Source of the DNA: an uncultured Bacteroidia bacterium | GTDB lineage: Bacteria > Bacteroidota > Bacteroidia > Bacteroidales > UBA932 | DNA length: 64,000 nt | NCBI GenBank assembly: GCA_902779785.1 | Contig: CACZDC010000004.1 | Coordinates: 1-64,000 of the forward strand | Direction of reading: 5' to 3' | Shown here: piece by piece, positions 43,995-51,846 of the stretch | Numbering within the stretch: position 1 is the first letter of the stretch | Layout of the letters: each line of letters starts with the position of its first letter | The notes under the pieces: generated by a model | The model's input: the letters and a program-made list of their open reading frames with translations, nothing else | The model's database searches: none | What the model was told of the DNA's origin: nothing | Made by a program: the position numbers and the translations under genes

Positions 43995-44025
43995 CAAAGG
44001 TAGCGCTTTTTTCCGTATATGCAAA
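43995..44025 (-). promoter_or_regulatory. metK promoter
   Basis: On the minus strand TTTG (44025-44022), exactly 19 bp, and TACCTTTG (44002-43995) match the Bacteroidetes consensus without mismatch. Transcription would start about 10 nt before the riboswitch. Confidence 0.88.
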
Positions 44026-44068
44026 AAACTATTGCGCTTTTTGCCACAAATGTAGCGGAAGGGCGGGG

Positions 44069-44869
44069 CTACGGGCGGACCCAGTGGATGCGGACCCCGT
44101 CGCGCTCCATTCCCCGGAACCAGGTCATCTGCCGCTTGGCAAACTGATGGATGGCATTTCCGATGGCTATGACCATATCTTCGTAGCTGAGCTCCCCGAG
44201 AACATACTGCGTAACGAACTTATACTCAAGTCCATAGTAAATCAGATCCTGAGCCGGGACTGTCTCGAGCAGCCCCCGGATTTCCTCGACCAGACCTTCC
44301 TTCAGCCTCTCCTCCAGCCGCCTGTCGATACGCTCCACCCTCTCCTCGCGGGAAACCAGAGTACCTATATAAAATACCTTCTGCGGAAGGCTCTCCGGAG
44401 GCACGCCGTTTCCCTTTTCGAATTTGTAGCCGCGCGTGACCGACTCAATCCAGAGCCCGCTGCCTCCGCAGAGAATCGGTATCCGGCCACGGCCCCGCAC
44501 ATCCGCCCAGGCCTCGGCAAATGCCGCCTGGTACTGATAGATATTGTATTTGGCTCCGGCCGGAACGAGGTCCAGAAGATGGACCGGGACCTCCCCGTAT
44601 TCCGCAAGGTCCTTCCCCGTACCTATGTCCATACCACGGTACACTTGCCGCGAATCCGCCGAAAGGATTTCGGCATTGCCAAGCTCCCTGGCCAGACGCA
44701 CGGCATAGCGGGTTTTCCCCGAAGCAGTCGGCCCCAGGACGCAAACCAAATCGTACTCGCCCCGCTCCAGGGCAGAGCGCAGCGCATCCACATCTATGGT
44801 CTCCGCCTCCGGCATCGGGGCCATAGGCGGAATACCGGGACGGTCGGGAAGGAGTTCAGTGCGGTTCAT
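44069..44869 (-). CDS. miaA: tRNA dimethylallyltransferase, short form
   Basis: The 266-residue protein attaches a dimethylallyl group to A37 of tRNAs reading UNN codons. It carries the P-loop GPTASGKT near 45-52, ADSRQVYRGMDIGTGKD near 69-85, NIYQYQAAFAEAW near 108-120, GGSGLWIESV near 133-142 and the terminal QMTWFR. It is about 40 residues shorter than the usual 300-310, with a reduced tRNA-binding insertion. Its -7 element (TAATTTTG) is only 4 nt before the ATG at 44869, so the transcript may be leaderless or start at Met16 or Met19. Confidence 0.93.
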   Translation of the reverse strand: MNRTELLPDRPGIPPMAPMPEAETIDVDALRSALERGEYDLVCVLGPTASGKTRYAVRLARELGNAEILSADSRQVYRGMDIGTGKDLAEYGEVPVHLLDLVPAGAKYNIYQYQAAFAEAWADVRGRGRIPILCGGSGLWIESVTRGYKFEKGNGVPPESLPQKVFYIGTLVSREERVERIDRRLEERLKEGLVEEIRGLLETVPAQDLIYYGLEYKFVTQYVLGELSYEDMVIAIGNAIHQFAKRQMTWFRGMERDGVRIHWVRP

Positions 44870-44873
44870 AACG

Positions 44874-44901
44874 CAAAATTATGGAAAAATGATTAACTTT
44901 G
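44874..44901. promoter_or_regulatory. divergent near-leaderless promoters of miaA and smpB
   Basis: TAATTTTG on the minus strand (44881-44874) with TTGC at -33 serves miaA; TAACTTTG on the plus strand (44894-44901) serves smpB. The distances to the start codons are 4 and 6 nt, so both transcripts would have almost no 5' untranslated region. Confidence 0.65.
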
Positions 44902-44907
44902 CAATCT

Positions 44908-45360
44908 ATGCCAAAGTCGAAAAGCAGCATACAGATCAAGAATCGCAGGGCCTCGTTCGACTACGAGTTCCTGGAGACTTACACCGCAGGAATCCAGCTG
45001 GTGGGGACGGAGATAAAATCCATCCGCGCGGGCAAGGTTTCCCTGCAGGACGCCTACTGCTATTTCGCCGGGAGCCAGCTCTTCGTAAGGGGGATGAACA
45101 TAGCCCAGTACCACTGGGGCAGCTGGGGCCAGCACGAGCCCGCCAGGGACCGCCGCCTGCTGCTGACCAAAAAAGAGCTGAGGCACCTCGCAATCGAGGA
45201 CAAGAAAACTGGACTGACCATAGTCGCAGTCAGGCTGTATATCGCGGAAAACGGCTACGCAAAGCTCGTAATCGCCCTTGCCCGAGGCAAGAAAGAATAC
45301 GACAAGCGCCAGAGCATCAAGGAGAAAGATGTCCGCCGCGAGTTGGAAAGAGGATATTAA
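44908..45360 (+). CDS. smpB: SsrA-binding protein
   Basis: I start at the ATG at 44908 (MPKSKSSIQIKNRRASFDYEF), giving 150 residues; a TTG three codons upstream falls in the -7 element. SmpB binds tmRNA and brings it to stalled ribosomes in trans-translation. Family marks are IKNRRASFDYEFLETYTAGIQLVGTEIKSIRAGKVSLQDAY, the FVRGMNIAQY strand, HEPARDRRLLLTKKEL, and the basic tail GKKEYDKRQSIKEKDVRREL. The order miaA<->smpB is divergent; mutL and others follow smpB. Confidence 0.98.
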   Translation: MPKSKSSIQIKNRRASFDYEFLETYTAGIQLVGTEIKSIRAGKVSLQDAYCYFAGSQLFVRGMNIAQYHWGSWGQHEPARDRRLLLTKKELRHLAIEDKKTGLTIVAVRLYIAENGYAKLVIALARGKKEYDKRQSIKEKDVRRELERGY

Positions 45361-45371
45361 AACACAAGGAT

Positions 45372-45677
45372 ATGGCATTCAATTTCGGTTTCTTCGGACA
45401 ACAGGAACACCGCGTGTTCAACTATCGTCCGCGCTACTACGACCCCGAGGCCGAAGAGCGCAAGCGTATGTTCGGGGATGTGGACGGAAGCAATGAAAAA
45501 GCGAAACAGGACGGCAGCTACGTTCCCGGGAGCAGCATCCGCGGCGCCTGGAGGGACGGTCACTACCAGCGCACCCGGGCCACGGTCTCACGCACCCAGA
45601 CCATCATCAGCATCATTTCCCTGCTGCTTATCGCCGTAGTCCTCGTATATATCACAAAATTCTATTCGCTGCTCTGA
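45372..45677 (+). CDS. small membrane protein of unknown function
   Basis: The 101-residue protein has a soluble N-terminus with many aromatic and charged residues (FGFFGQQEHRVFNYRPRYYDPEAEERKRMFGD) and one membrane helix at the C-terminus (about 76-96, IISIISLLLIAVVLVYI). It would be a tail-anchored inner-membrane protein. The arrangement smpB - small tail-anchored protein - mutL, with an 11-nt gap and a 1-nt overlap (TGATG), indicates an operon. Similar small proteins with RYYDPEKEE-type motifs occur before mutL in Bacteroidales; function unknown. Confidence 0.82.
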   Translation: MAFNFGFFGQQEHRVFNYRPRYYDPEAEERKRMFGDVDGSNEKAKQDGSYVPGSSIRGAWRDGHYQRTRATVSRTQTIISIISLLLIAVVLVYITKFYSLL

Positions 45678-47482
45678 TGGAACTTCGCATCCTTCCGAAG
45701 AATATCGCCGATATGATTGCCGCCGGAGAGGTCGTCCAGCGGCCGGGGTCCGTCGTCAAGGAACTGATGGAAAACGCCGTGGACGCCGGTGCAAGCCAGA
45801 TTCACGTCCGCATCACCGATGCCGGACGCACACTGATCCAGGTCATTGACAACGGCTGCGGGATGTCCCCGGACGACGCCGTGGTCTGTTTTGAAAGGCA
45901 TGCGACCTCCAAACTCTCCACCGCAGAGGACCTGCACCACATTCTGACGTACGGCTTCCGCGGAGAGGCCCTCGCATCCATAGCCGCAGTAGCGGAAGTC
46001 ACGCTGAAAACGCGGCGTGAAGGCGACGAAATAGGCACAGAGGTCGTCCTTGAGGGCGGGGAGCAGCGCTCCCTCAAGGAAGTCGCCGCCCCGAAAGGTT
46101 CCTCCTTCGCCGTCCGCAATCTCTTCTACAACATCCCGGCCCGCCGCAAGTTCCTCAAGAGCGACAGCGTCGAACTACGCCACATAGTCGAAGAGTTCCA
46201 GAGAGTCGCCCTCACCTGCCCCGACATCGGCTTCACGCTCAACGCCAACGACAAGGACCTCCACGTGCTGAAGCCGGCCAAGAGCCTGAAATTCAGGATT
46301 CTGGACCTTCTCGGCAGCCACGTCGTCGGAGACATTATGGACATTCACGCCGAGACGAGCATCGTCGGGATCGACGGTTTTGTCGGCCGACCGGAATCCG
46401 CCAAAAAGACCCTTGGCAACCAGTTTCTCTTCGTCAACGGCCGTTACTTCCGCAGCCCGTACCTGCACAAAGCCGTGATGAAGGCCTACGAGGGCCTGAT
46501 TCCGGAAGGGACCACCCCCTCCTACTTCATCTACCTCAACGTGGACCCCGCAAGCATAGATGTCAATATCCATCCGACCAAGACCGAGATAAAATTCGAG
46601 GAGGACAGCGTAATATTCCAGAGCCTCTACGCCTGCATCAAGGAGTCTATGGGACGCAATGCCGTGGCCGGAAGCATAGATTTCGACAATCCCGAGATCA
46701 GGGACATCCCAATCGTGGGCAAGAGTTTCTCCGACTGGCGCCCCTCCGACATCCCGGAAGGAGACCCGACATACAATCCTTTCAACGAAGGGACCTACGC
46801 CGGTTTCGACAAGCCTGAAAAGCCTTCGGTCCCGGACTATGGCCACGGGGGAGGCTACAGCGCCCATATCGACAAGAGCGACAATTACGGCGCCCTCTTC
46901 GCCGAACGCACCCTTCCGACCGCCCAGATTCTCTGCGTCCAGGGCCGTTTCATCTTCACCCAGTCGTCCTCCGGAGTGCTGGTCATATCCATACGCCGGG
47001 CCCGCGAACGCATTCTGTATGAGCGCTTTCTGAAACAGCTTTCCGGCAGTGTCCACGCAAGCCAGACCGCACTCTTCCCCGTCGAAGTCGTAGTCGGAGT
47101 GGAAGGCTGCCTGCTCTTCGAAGCCAACAAGGAGATGCTCTCCAGGCTTGGCTATGACATAGAGCTATTCGGAAACGACAGCATAGTGGTCAACGCGGTT
47201 CCCGACGGTTTCGACGCCACTCCGGGCAAGGTCGAGGCTATGGTCGGAGACCTTAAGCTCATCCTCTCGGAGGAGAAGCCCGGCCTGAGCGAGATGATGG
47301 ACCAGACCACGGCCGCGAAATTCGCTCTTCTGGGGGCCTCCGGCGGCGAAAAGATATCCTCTCCACTCGAAGCCCAGAGGCTGGTGGACGCCCTTATGCA
47401 GACCGGCGCACCGGAATTCACGCCCTCCGGGAGACGCATCATTTCCATTCTCTCCATAGAGGAGATTGAAAAAAGATTCTAG
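45677..47482 (+). CDS. mutL: DNA mismatch repair protein MutL
   Basis: The 601-residue GHKL ATPase couples MutS to downstream repair steps. ATP-binding motifs are MIAAGEVVQRPGSVVKELMENAVDAGA near 11-40 (motif I), IDNGCGMSPDDA near 57-68 (motif II) and TYGFRGEALASI near 92-103 (motif III); the PTKTEIKFE stretch is near 300. The C-terminal dimerisation domain (from about 415) ends with RRIISILSIEEIEKRF. A QxxExE-type endonuclease motif (DQHAAHERIxYE) is altered to VISIRRARERILYERF, which is worth noting. Confidence 0.97.
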   Translation: MELRILPKNIADMIAAGEVVQRPGSVVKELMENAVDAGASQIHVRITDAGRTLIQVIDNGCGMSPDDAVVCFERHATSKLSTAEDLHHILTYGFRGEALASIAAVAEVTLKTRREGDEIGTEVVLEGGEQRSLKEVAAPKGSSFAVRNLFYNIPARRKFLKSDSVELRHIVEEFQRVALTCPDIGFTLNANDKDLHVLKPAKSLKFRILDLLGSHVVGDIMDIHAETSIVGIDGFVGRPESAKKTLGNQFLFVNGRYFRSPYLHKAVMKAYEGLIPEGTTPSYFIYLNVDPASIDVNIHPTKTEIKFEEDSVIFQSLYACIKESMGRNAVAGSIDFDNPEIRDIPIVGKSFSDWRPSDIPEGDPTYNPFNEGTYAGFDKPEKPSVPDYGHGGGYSAHIDKSDNYGALFAERTLPTAQILCVQGRFIFTQSSSGVLVISIRRARERILYERFLKQLSGSVHASQTALFPVEVVVGVEGCLLFEANKEMLSRLGYDIELFGNDSIVVNAVPDGFDATPGKVEAMVGDLKLILSEEKPGLSEMMDQTTAAKFALLGASGGEKISSPLEAQRLVDALMQTGAPEFTPSGRRIISILSIEEIEKRF

Positions 47483-47485
47483 AAA

Positions 47486-48166
47486 ATGCCTTATTACCAA
47501 CAGCAACGCGGAGGCTTCCTCTCCAACATACCTGTAGTTACCCGGAACCTTCTGGTAATCAACGTCGTAATGTTCATTGCGACGCTTGTCAACGAGGATT
47601 TTATGGTCGGGACTTTCTCGATGTTCTACCCCGCATCGCCCTTCTTCCGCTTCTGGCAGCCCGTGACCTATATGTTTATGCACGGAGGCTTCTGGCACAT
47701 ATTCTTCAATATGTACACCCTCCTGATGTTCGGGACGGTGGTTGAAAGGACCATAGGGACCAGGAACTTCATCATCTTCTACTTCGTCACCGGACTCGGA
47801 GCGATGGCCCTGCACACCGGCGTGGAATATCTTCAGGCAAGCCATTATATCGCCGCCGGCACGCCTGCGGCCCAGGTCAGTCTCTCACAACTGTACCGCA
47901 CCCCTATGCTGGGGGCCTCAGGCGCGATCTACGGCCTTCTGGTAGCCTATGCGATGCTCTTCCCCGACGCCAGGATGACTCTTCTTTTCCCGCCAGTTAC
48001 TCTGGATGCGAAATGGATGGTAATCATATTCATAGCGATAGAACTTCTGACCGGAGTGACGGGGACCCAGATGGGCGTCGCTCATTTCGCCCACCTCGGA
48101 GGTGCGCTCCTGGGCTTCCTGCTGATCTATTTCTGGAGAAAAAGCGGTAAACTTTGGCGAAGATAA
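47486..48166 (+). CDS. rhomboid family intramembrane serine protease
   Basis: The 226-residue protein has six or seven membrane helices. The catalytic dyad is visible: Ser in GASGAIYGLLVAYAM (about residue 148) and His in VAHFAHLGGALLGF (about 199). The first helices have the RFWQPVTYMFMHGGFWHIFFNMYTLLMFG signature (about 55-83), where conserved histidines and asparagine stabilise the oxyanion. It cleaves membrane proteins within the bilayer; substrates are not predictable. It starts 3 nt after mutL and overlaps the next gene by 13 nt. Confidence 0.94.
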   Translation: MPYYQQQRGGFLSNIPVVTRNLLVINVVMFIATLVNEDFMVGTFSMFYPASPFFRFWQPVTYMFMHGGFWHIFFNMYTLLMFGTVVERTIGTRNFIIFYFVTGLGAMALHTGVEYLQASHYIAAGTPAAQVSLSQLYRTPMLGASGAIYGLLVAYAMLFPDARMTLLFPPVTLDAKWMVIIFIAIELLTGVTGTQMGVAHFAHLGGALLGFLLIYFWRKSGKLWRR

Positions 48167-49209
48167 AACGGAACTGGTTTTCCCGGCTGAGTTTCGCCGC
48201 GGCGGCGCTGATCGTATCGGCGCTGCTGCCCCTGAGTTATGTCTCAGCCCTGATCAACCCGGAAAGAGGCTGGCTCTTCTCGCTTTTCGGCCTGCTTTTC
48301 CTGCCGCTTGCCCTTACGACCCTGCTTTTCCTGCTTTGGGCGATCAAAAGGCGCTCTCGGACTTGGATTCTGCTCTTTCTGATGCTGCTTCCGTCCATCT
48401 TCCTAAGCGGACGCTACTATCAGATTAGGCGCGGTGAAAGCGAGGAAGGCGCAATCCGTATAGTCTCCTACAATGTCGGGCTCTTCGCCCACGGAGACGG
48501 CAAAAGAATGGAGACCGCCGATTCCGTCGCAGCCGCGCTGAAGACACTCGATGCCGACATCATCTGCCTGCAGGAGTTTTATCTGCCGAATTCCGTCGGC
48601 ACGGAGCAGTGGATTAAGACCCATTTTCCAGGCTATTATTCTGAGTACTATGTACTTACAGGAAAGAACGGACGGGCGGGGAACCTGACTCTGTCCAAGT
48701 TCCCGGTCAGCGGCAAGGGGAAGATCAGCTTTGAGAATTCCACCAACCTAGCGCTCTACACGGAGCTTGACCTTCCTATGGGCAAATACCGCGTATACAA
48801 CTGTCACTTCGAGAGTTACAACATCTCGGTCTCACATCTTCTGACTAGCGTGCGCGAGGAAGAGGAGCTGATTGACACCGGCCGGAAGGTGCGCCGCTCG
48901 ATTCGCCAGAGGCCTAAACAGGTAAACGCCGTGGTCAAGGACATCGAGGGTTCAGGCCGCAATGCCCTGGTTCTCGGGGACTTCAACGACACGCCCATCT
49001 CCTACACCTACCATCGCCTGTCCAAAGGCCGGAAGGACAGTTTTGTCGCCGCCGGGAAGGGTTTCGGCGCCAGCTACCGCGAATTCTGGCCCTTGCTTCG
49101 CATCGACTATGTGCTCCTGCCCGACGGACTTGACGCCTGCAGCCACAAGACCATGAAATTGCGCCACTCAGACCATTATCCAATTATCGTCACCTGCAAT
49201 GAAAGCTGA
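48154..49209 (+). CDS. membrane-anchored endonuclease/exonuclease/phosphatase family protein
   Basis: The start is a TTG at 48154 inside the rhomboid gene; no ATG is found before the membrane helices, and the frame fits only from there. Three hydrophobic helices (about 12-32, 40-62 and 70-88) precede an EEP domain: IRIVSYNVGLFAHGDG near 100-115, DIICLQEFY near 135-143, RVYNCHFES near 211-219, ALVLGDFNDTPISYTY near 270-285, and RHSDHYPIIV at the end. Members with this layout are inner-membrane proteins with the catalytic domain outside or inside; the substrate (DNA, phosphoinositide-like or nucleotide) is unknown. It overlaps tsaC by 11 nt. Confidence 0.87.
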   Translation: MAKIKRNWFSRLSFAAAALIVSALLPLSYVSALINPERGWLFSLFGLLFLPLALTTLLFLLWAIKRRSRTWILLFLMLLPSIFLSGRYYQIRRGESEEGAIRIVSYNVGLFAHGDGKRMETADSVAAALKTLDADIICLQEFYLPNSVGTEQWIKTHFPGYYSEYYVLTGKNGRAGNLTLSKFPVSGKGKISFENSTNLALYTELDLPMGKYRVYNCHFESYNISVSHLLTSVREEEELIDTGRKVRRSIRQRPKQVNAVVKDIEGSGRNALVLGDFNDTPISYTYHRLSKGRKDSFVAAGKGFGASYREFWPLLRIDYVLLPDGLDACSHKTMKLRHSDHYPIIVTCNES

Positions 49210-49801
49210 AGAAATCTTTTCCACAGCCCTTGAGACCCTCCGCAAGGGCGGAACCATTCTATACCCGACCGACACCGTATGGGGCCTTGGCTGCGATGCC
49301 ACGAACCCGGAGGCCGTCGCGAAGATTTTTCAGATCAAACGCCGCAGCGAAGCCAAATCCCTGGTCCTCCTCGCCTCAGACCTGGATATGGTCGCGAAAT
49401 ATATCAAGGAGATTCCGTCCATAGCCATAGACCTCGTGGAGGTGAATGACGCGCCAATGACCATCATCTATCCGGGGGCTATATCGTCCACCCCGCTATC
49501 TAGCGGCGACCGCTGGCACCTGGCCTGGAATGCGGTAGCGGATGACGGCTCGGTCGGAATACGCATCCCACTGTCCGAATGGTGCAAACAATTGATTTTC
49601 AAGCTTGGAAGGCCCATCGTCTCGACTTCCGCCAACATCTCCGGAGAACCGACACCCAAGCGCTTCACCGAGATTCCGGCGGAGATCAAGGAGGCGGTCG
49701 ATTTCGTCGTTCCGCCGTCCGTAGATAAAGAATCCACCGGTAAAGCCTCCCAGATTATCAAGGTCGGCCTCACCGGTGAGATAGAGATTATTCGGAAATA
49801 A
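49199..49801 (+). CDS. tsaC: L-threonylcarbamoyladenylate synthase
   Basis: The 200-residue YrdC-domain enzyme makes threonylcarbamoyl-AMP for the t6A37 modification of tRNA. Typical segments are GGTILYPTDTVWGLGCDATNPEAVAKIFQIKRRSEAKSLVLLAS (17-60), PMTIIYPG near 87-94, VGIRIPLSEWCKQLIFKLGRPIVSTSANISGEPTPK (118-153). It lacks the Sua5 C-terminal domain, so it is the short TsaC type. Together with miaA it gives two A37-modifying enzymes within 5 kb. Confidence 0.95.
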   Translation: MKAEEIFSTALETLRKGGTILYPTDTVWGLGCDATNPEAVAKIFQIKRRSEAKSLVLLASDLDMVAKYIKEIPSIAIDLVEVNDAPMTIIYPGAISSTPLSSGDRWHLAWNAVADDGSVGIRIPLSEWCKQLIFKLGRPIVSTSANISGEPTPKRFTEIPAEIKEAVDFVVPPSVDKESTGKASQIIKVGLTGEIEIIRK

Positions 49802-49804
49802 ATC

Positions 49805-50551
49805 TTACTTGGTGAAGGTAACCGAACGGTCTACACGGTTCTTGTCCTGATAGATATCGATCTTATTGCCGTTGGCGTCACGCTCCCGACCGAGCGTTGC
49901 GGTAACGCTGCAGTTGTTGCTGGGAGCCGCAGTGATGTCGAATTCCACAGAGCAGTTCGTGTCGGCCTGATCCTGAATCAAATGTGCAGCGCCGCCGGAA
50001 GTCCAAGCCACGCGATGTCCGCCGGTAATCAGCTCCAGCCTGTACAAAACGGAGCCGACGGGAACCCACTGGTTTTTGTCATTAAGATAGACCATCTTGA
50101 CGACATAGGTACCGGCACCATTCTTGGCAAAGCTGCTGGTAGTACCGATTTCAGTCTCCTGGCCGTCTGAACCCTTCTTGTAAATCATTAGCTTCCAGGG
50201 AGCAACCGTAATCTCACCCTCGTAAGCCTCGACGCTCTTGTCGTTGCGGTCGCTGGTCTTGAGATGAACCTTGTACTGTTTGTCCGCATTGGCGGGAAGA
50301 TTGAACTTGGCCACGCAATTCTTGCCCTGGTCATTGTACTCGAGTTTGACAAGGTCCTTGGAATCATTCGCGATGGTCCAGTCCACTTCACTCTTGTAGG
50401 TCAGACCGAGAAGGGCGGTCTGGCCGTCATAGACGGTGACACCGGAAAAGACAAAAGATAAGCTGTTGCTCACGGCCTCAGCGAGGGCTTCACAGCCGGT
50501 CAGGGTGACTGCTGCAATTGCTGCTGCAAAGAAAAGTTTTACAAGTTTCAT
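49805..50551 (-). CDS. Bacteroidetes lipoprotein of unknown function
   Basis: The 248-residue protein has a lipobox at AAVTLTGC (Cys20). The rest reads as beta-strands with charged loops: FVFSGVTVYDGQTALLGLTYKSEVDWTIANDSKDLVKLEYNDQGKNCVAKFNLPANADKQYKVHLKTSD, then VYLNDKNQWVPVGSVLYRLELITGG. This suggests two immunoglobulin-like sandwiches (30-130 and 130-248). No catalytic motif was found. It converges with tsaC (3 nt between the stops) and has its own consensus-like promoter. I do not recognise the family. Confidence 0.82.
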   Translation of the reverse strand: MKLVKLFFAAAIAAVTLTGCEALAEAVSNSLSFVFSGVTVYDGQTALLGLTYKSEVDWTIANDSKDLVKLEYNDQGKNCVAKFNLPANADKQYKVHLKTSDRNDKSVEAYEGEITVAPWKLMIYKKGSDGQETEIGTTSSFAKNGAGTYVVKMVYLNDKNQWVPVGSVLYRLELITGGHRVAWTSGGAAHLIQDQADTNCSVEFDITAAPSNNCSVTATLGRERDANGNKIDIYQDKNRVDRSVTFTK

Positions 50552-50595
50552 AGTATTAAGGAGTTAAAAGTTATTTTCCGTTTCAGTATCAGCCC

Positions 50596-50625
50596 CAAAG
50601 TTACAAAATAATCACAAAAAACAAA
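50596..50625 (-). promoter_or_regulatory. promoter of the 50-kb lipoprotein gene
   Basis: On the minus strand TTTG (50625-50622), 18 bp, and TAACTTTG (50603-50596) fit the Bacteroidetes consensus. It overlaps the 3' end of rsmE, whose stop codon region lies at 50612, so the lipoprotein is transcribed separately from rsmE. Confidence 0.75.
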
Positions 50626-51433
50626 AATAAACGGCTTCGGCGGCGGTAATTGCAGCTGTTTCAGTGCGAAGGCGCGATGGACCGAGATGGACGGGGATGT
50701 AGCCGTTGGCGACCGCCTCGGCGGCCTCTTCCGGCGAAAAATCGCCCTCCGGGCCTATTAGGACGGTGATTTGCGGGAGGCCGACTGAGCCGGGGCCGAC
50801 ATTCCCGGCAGCGCCGGGGCCGTCGCAGGGCCCAATAGCTCTCACCTCGGCATTCCCGGCGAGACCCTCCGGCCTCTCACCGGCCTGGCAGTATTGTGCC
50901 AGCGCCGCCTTGATGCTGCGGCGGGGAACATCGCCCTCGAAACAGTAGGCTATAAGCTTCAGACCTTCGCGGGGCTCGCGGACGAACTCCCTGACACTAA
51001 GTGGTTCAGATATCTTCGGAAGCTTCGCCTTAAGGGACTGCTTCGCGGCAGCAAGCGCGATGCGCTCCGCCCGTTCGGTCTTGTAGACTTTTCGTTCCGA
51101 ACGCTCCCCTATCAGCGGCGCGATGCAGTCCACGCCAATCTCCACCGCCTTCTCTACGAAGGTCTCGAAGCGCTCGTTGTTCTTGGTCGGGCAGCAGCCT
51201 ATGGTCAGGCAATATGGGTGGGCGCCCCAATCCGGGAAGGCCTCAAGCACCTCAGCCTCAGCAGCTTTCGGGCTGTCGTCCGTCAGGCGACAGCGGTACA
51301 TAGTTCCCTCCCCGTCGATTATATGGACCTCGTCTCCGGCACGGCGCCTCAGCACCCTCACCAGATGCGCCGACTCATCGCTGTCCAGACGGCAGGTCCT
51401 CCCGTCAGATTCGTATGCGTAGAATATCTCCAT
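50612..51433 (-). CDS. rsmE: 16S rRNA (uracil-1498-N3) methyltransferase
   Basis: The 273-residue SPOUT enzyme methylates U1498 of 16S rRNA. Marks are SAHLVRVLRRRAGDEVHIIDGEG near 21-43, IGCCPTKNNERFETFVEKAVEIGVDCIAPLIGERSERK near 77-115, and the knot motif VLIGPEGDFSPEE with LGPSRLRTETAAITA at the end. The usual length is 230-245; the excess is a Gly/Ala/Pro-rich segment (about 184-218, QAGERPEGLAGN and following) between SPOUT strands, absent from common homologues. Confidence 0.95.
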   Translation of the reverse strand: MEIFYAYESDGRTCRLDSDESAHLVRVLRRRAGDEVHIIDGEGTMYRCRLTDDSPKAAEAEVLEAFPDWGAHPYCLTIGCCPTKNNERFETFVEKAVEIGVDCIAPLIGERSERKVYKTERAERIALAAAKQSLKAKLPKISEPLSVREFVREPREGLKLIAYCFEGDVPRRSIKAALAQYCQAGERPEGLAGNAEVRAIGPCDGPGAAGNVGPGSVGLPQITVLIGPEGDFSPEEAAEAVANGYIPVHLGPSRLRTETAAITAAEAVYFCFL

Positions 51434-51846
51434 TTTCCGTAATCAATATCCCTTTTCCCCACATCTTATACCTCCGTCTCTGTTGCAGGATCTCCGTTTC
51501 CCGCATCCTTCCCCCTGCAAAGTTAATCAATTTTCGCAGTTATCCCCTTTTGAGCGTCCGTAGGGACGGCACGGATCCTCCGCTCCACCATCCTCACGCC
51601 CGCTTGATGCCGTGAAATGTAAGTGGTTGTGCGACAGTATTTTATGCAAAATCGTATATGTTAATTTGCATACACGATTTTGCGCAAATTACTGAGACAC
51701 AGTGCTTTATATTTCACGCTAATTCACTGTCGCTCCGCATGTCCGCTGCAGGTGCCGAGCGTCCGTATCGGTCCAAAGTGTGGGACGGTACGGACGCTCT
51801 TGCGTTTGAAGGAAATTATTTTTAAGTTTGCGCCCGTTTTCGGGAA
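51434..51846. other. 413-bp intergenic region with repeat copy B
   Basis: The region separates divergent rsmE and an EamA gene. TAACTTTG on the minus strand (51525-51518) is the probable rsmE -7 element, and TAAGTTTG on the plus strand (51823-51830) that of the EamA gene. GAGCGTCCGTA occurs at 51552 and 51757, and its complement TACGGACGCTC at 51789-51799; the last two form an 11-bp stem. The 108-bp repeat lies between. I see no gene. Confidence 0.7.
51611..51718 (-). repeat. 108-bp palindromic dispersed repeat, copy B
   Basis: Read on the minus strand this copy aligns to copy A over all 108 bp without gaps, with about 12 differences, starting CGTGAAATATAAAGC and ending CACTTACATTTCACG. Flanking similarity extends outwards (GACAGTGAATTAG on one side, GCATCAAGCGGGCGTG and ATGGTGGAGC on the other). 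Confidence 0.88.
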
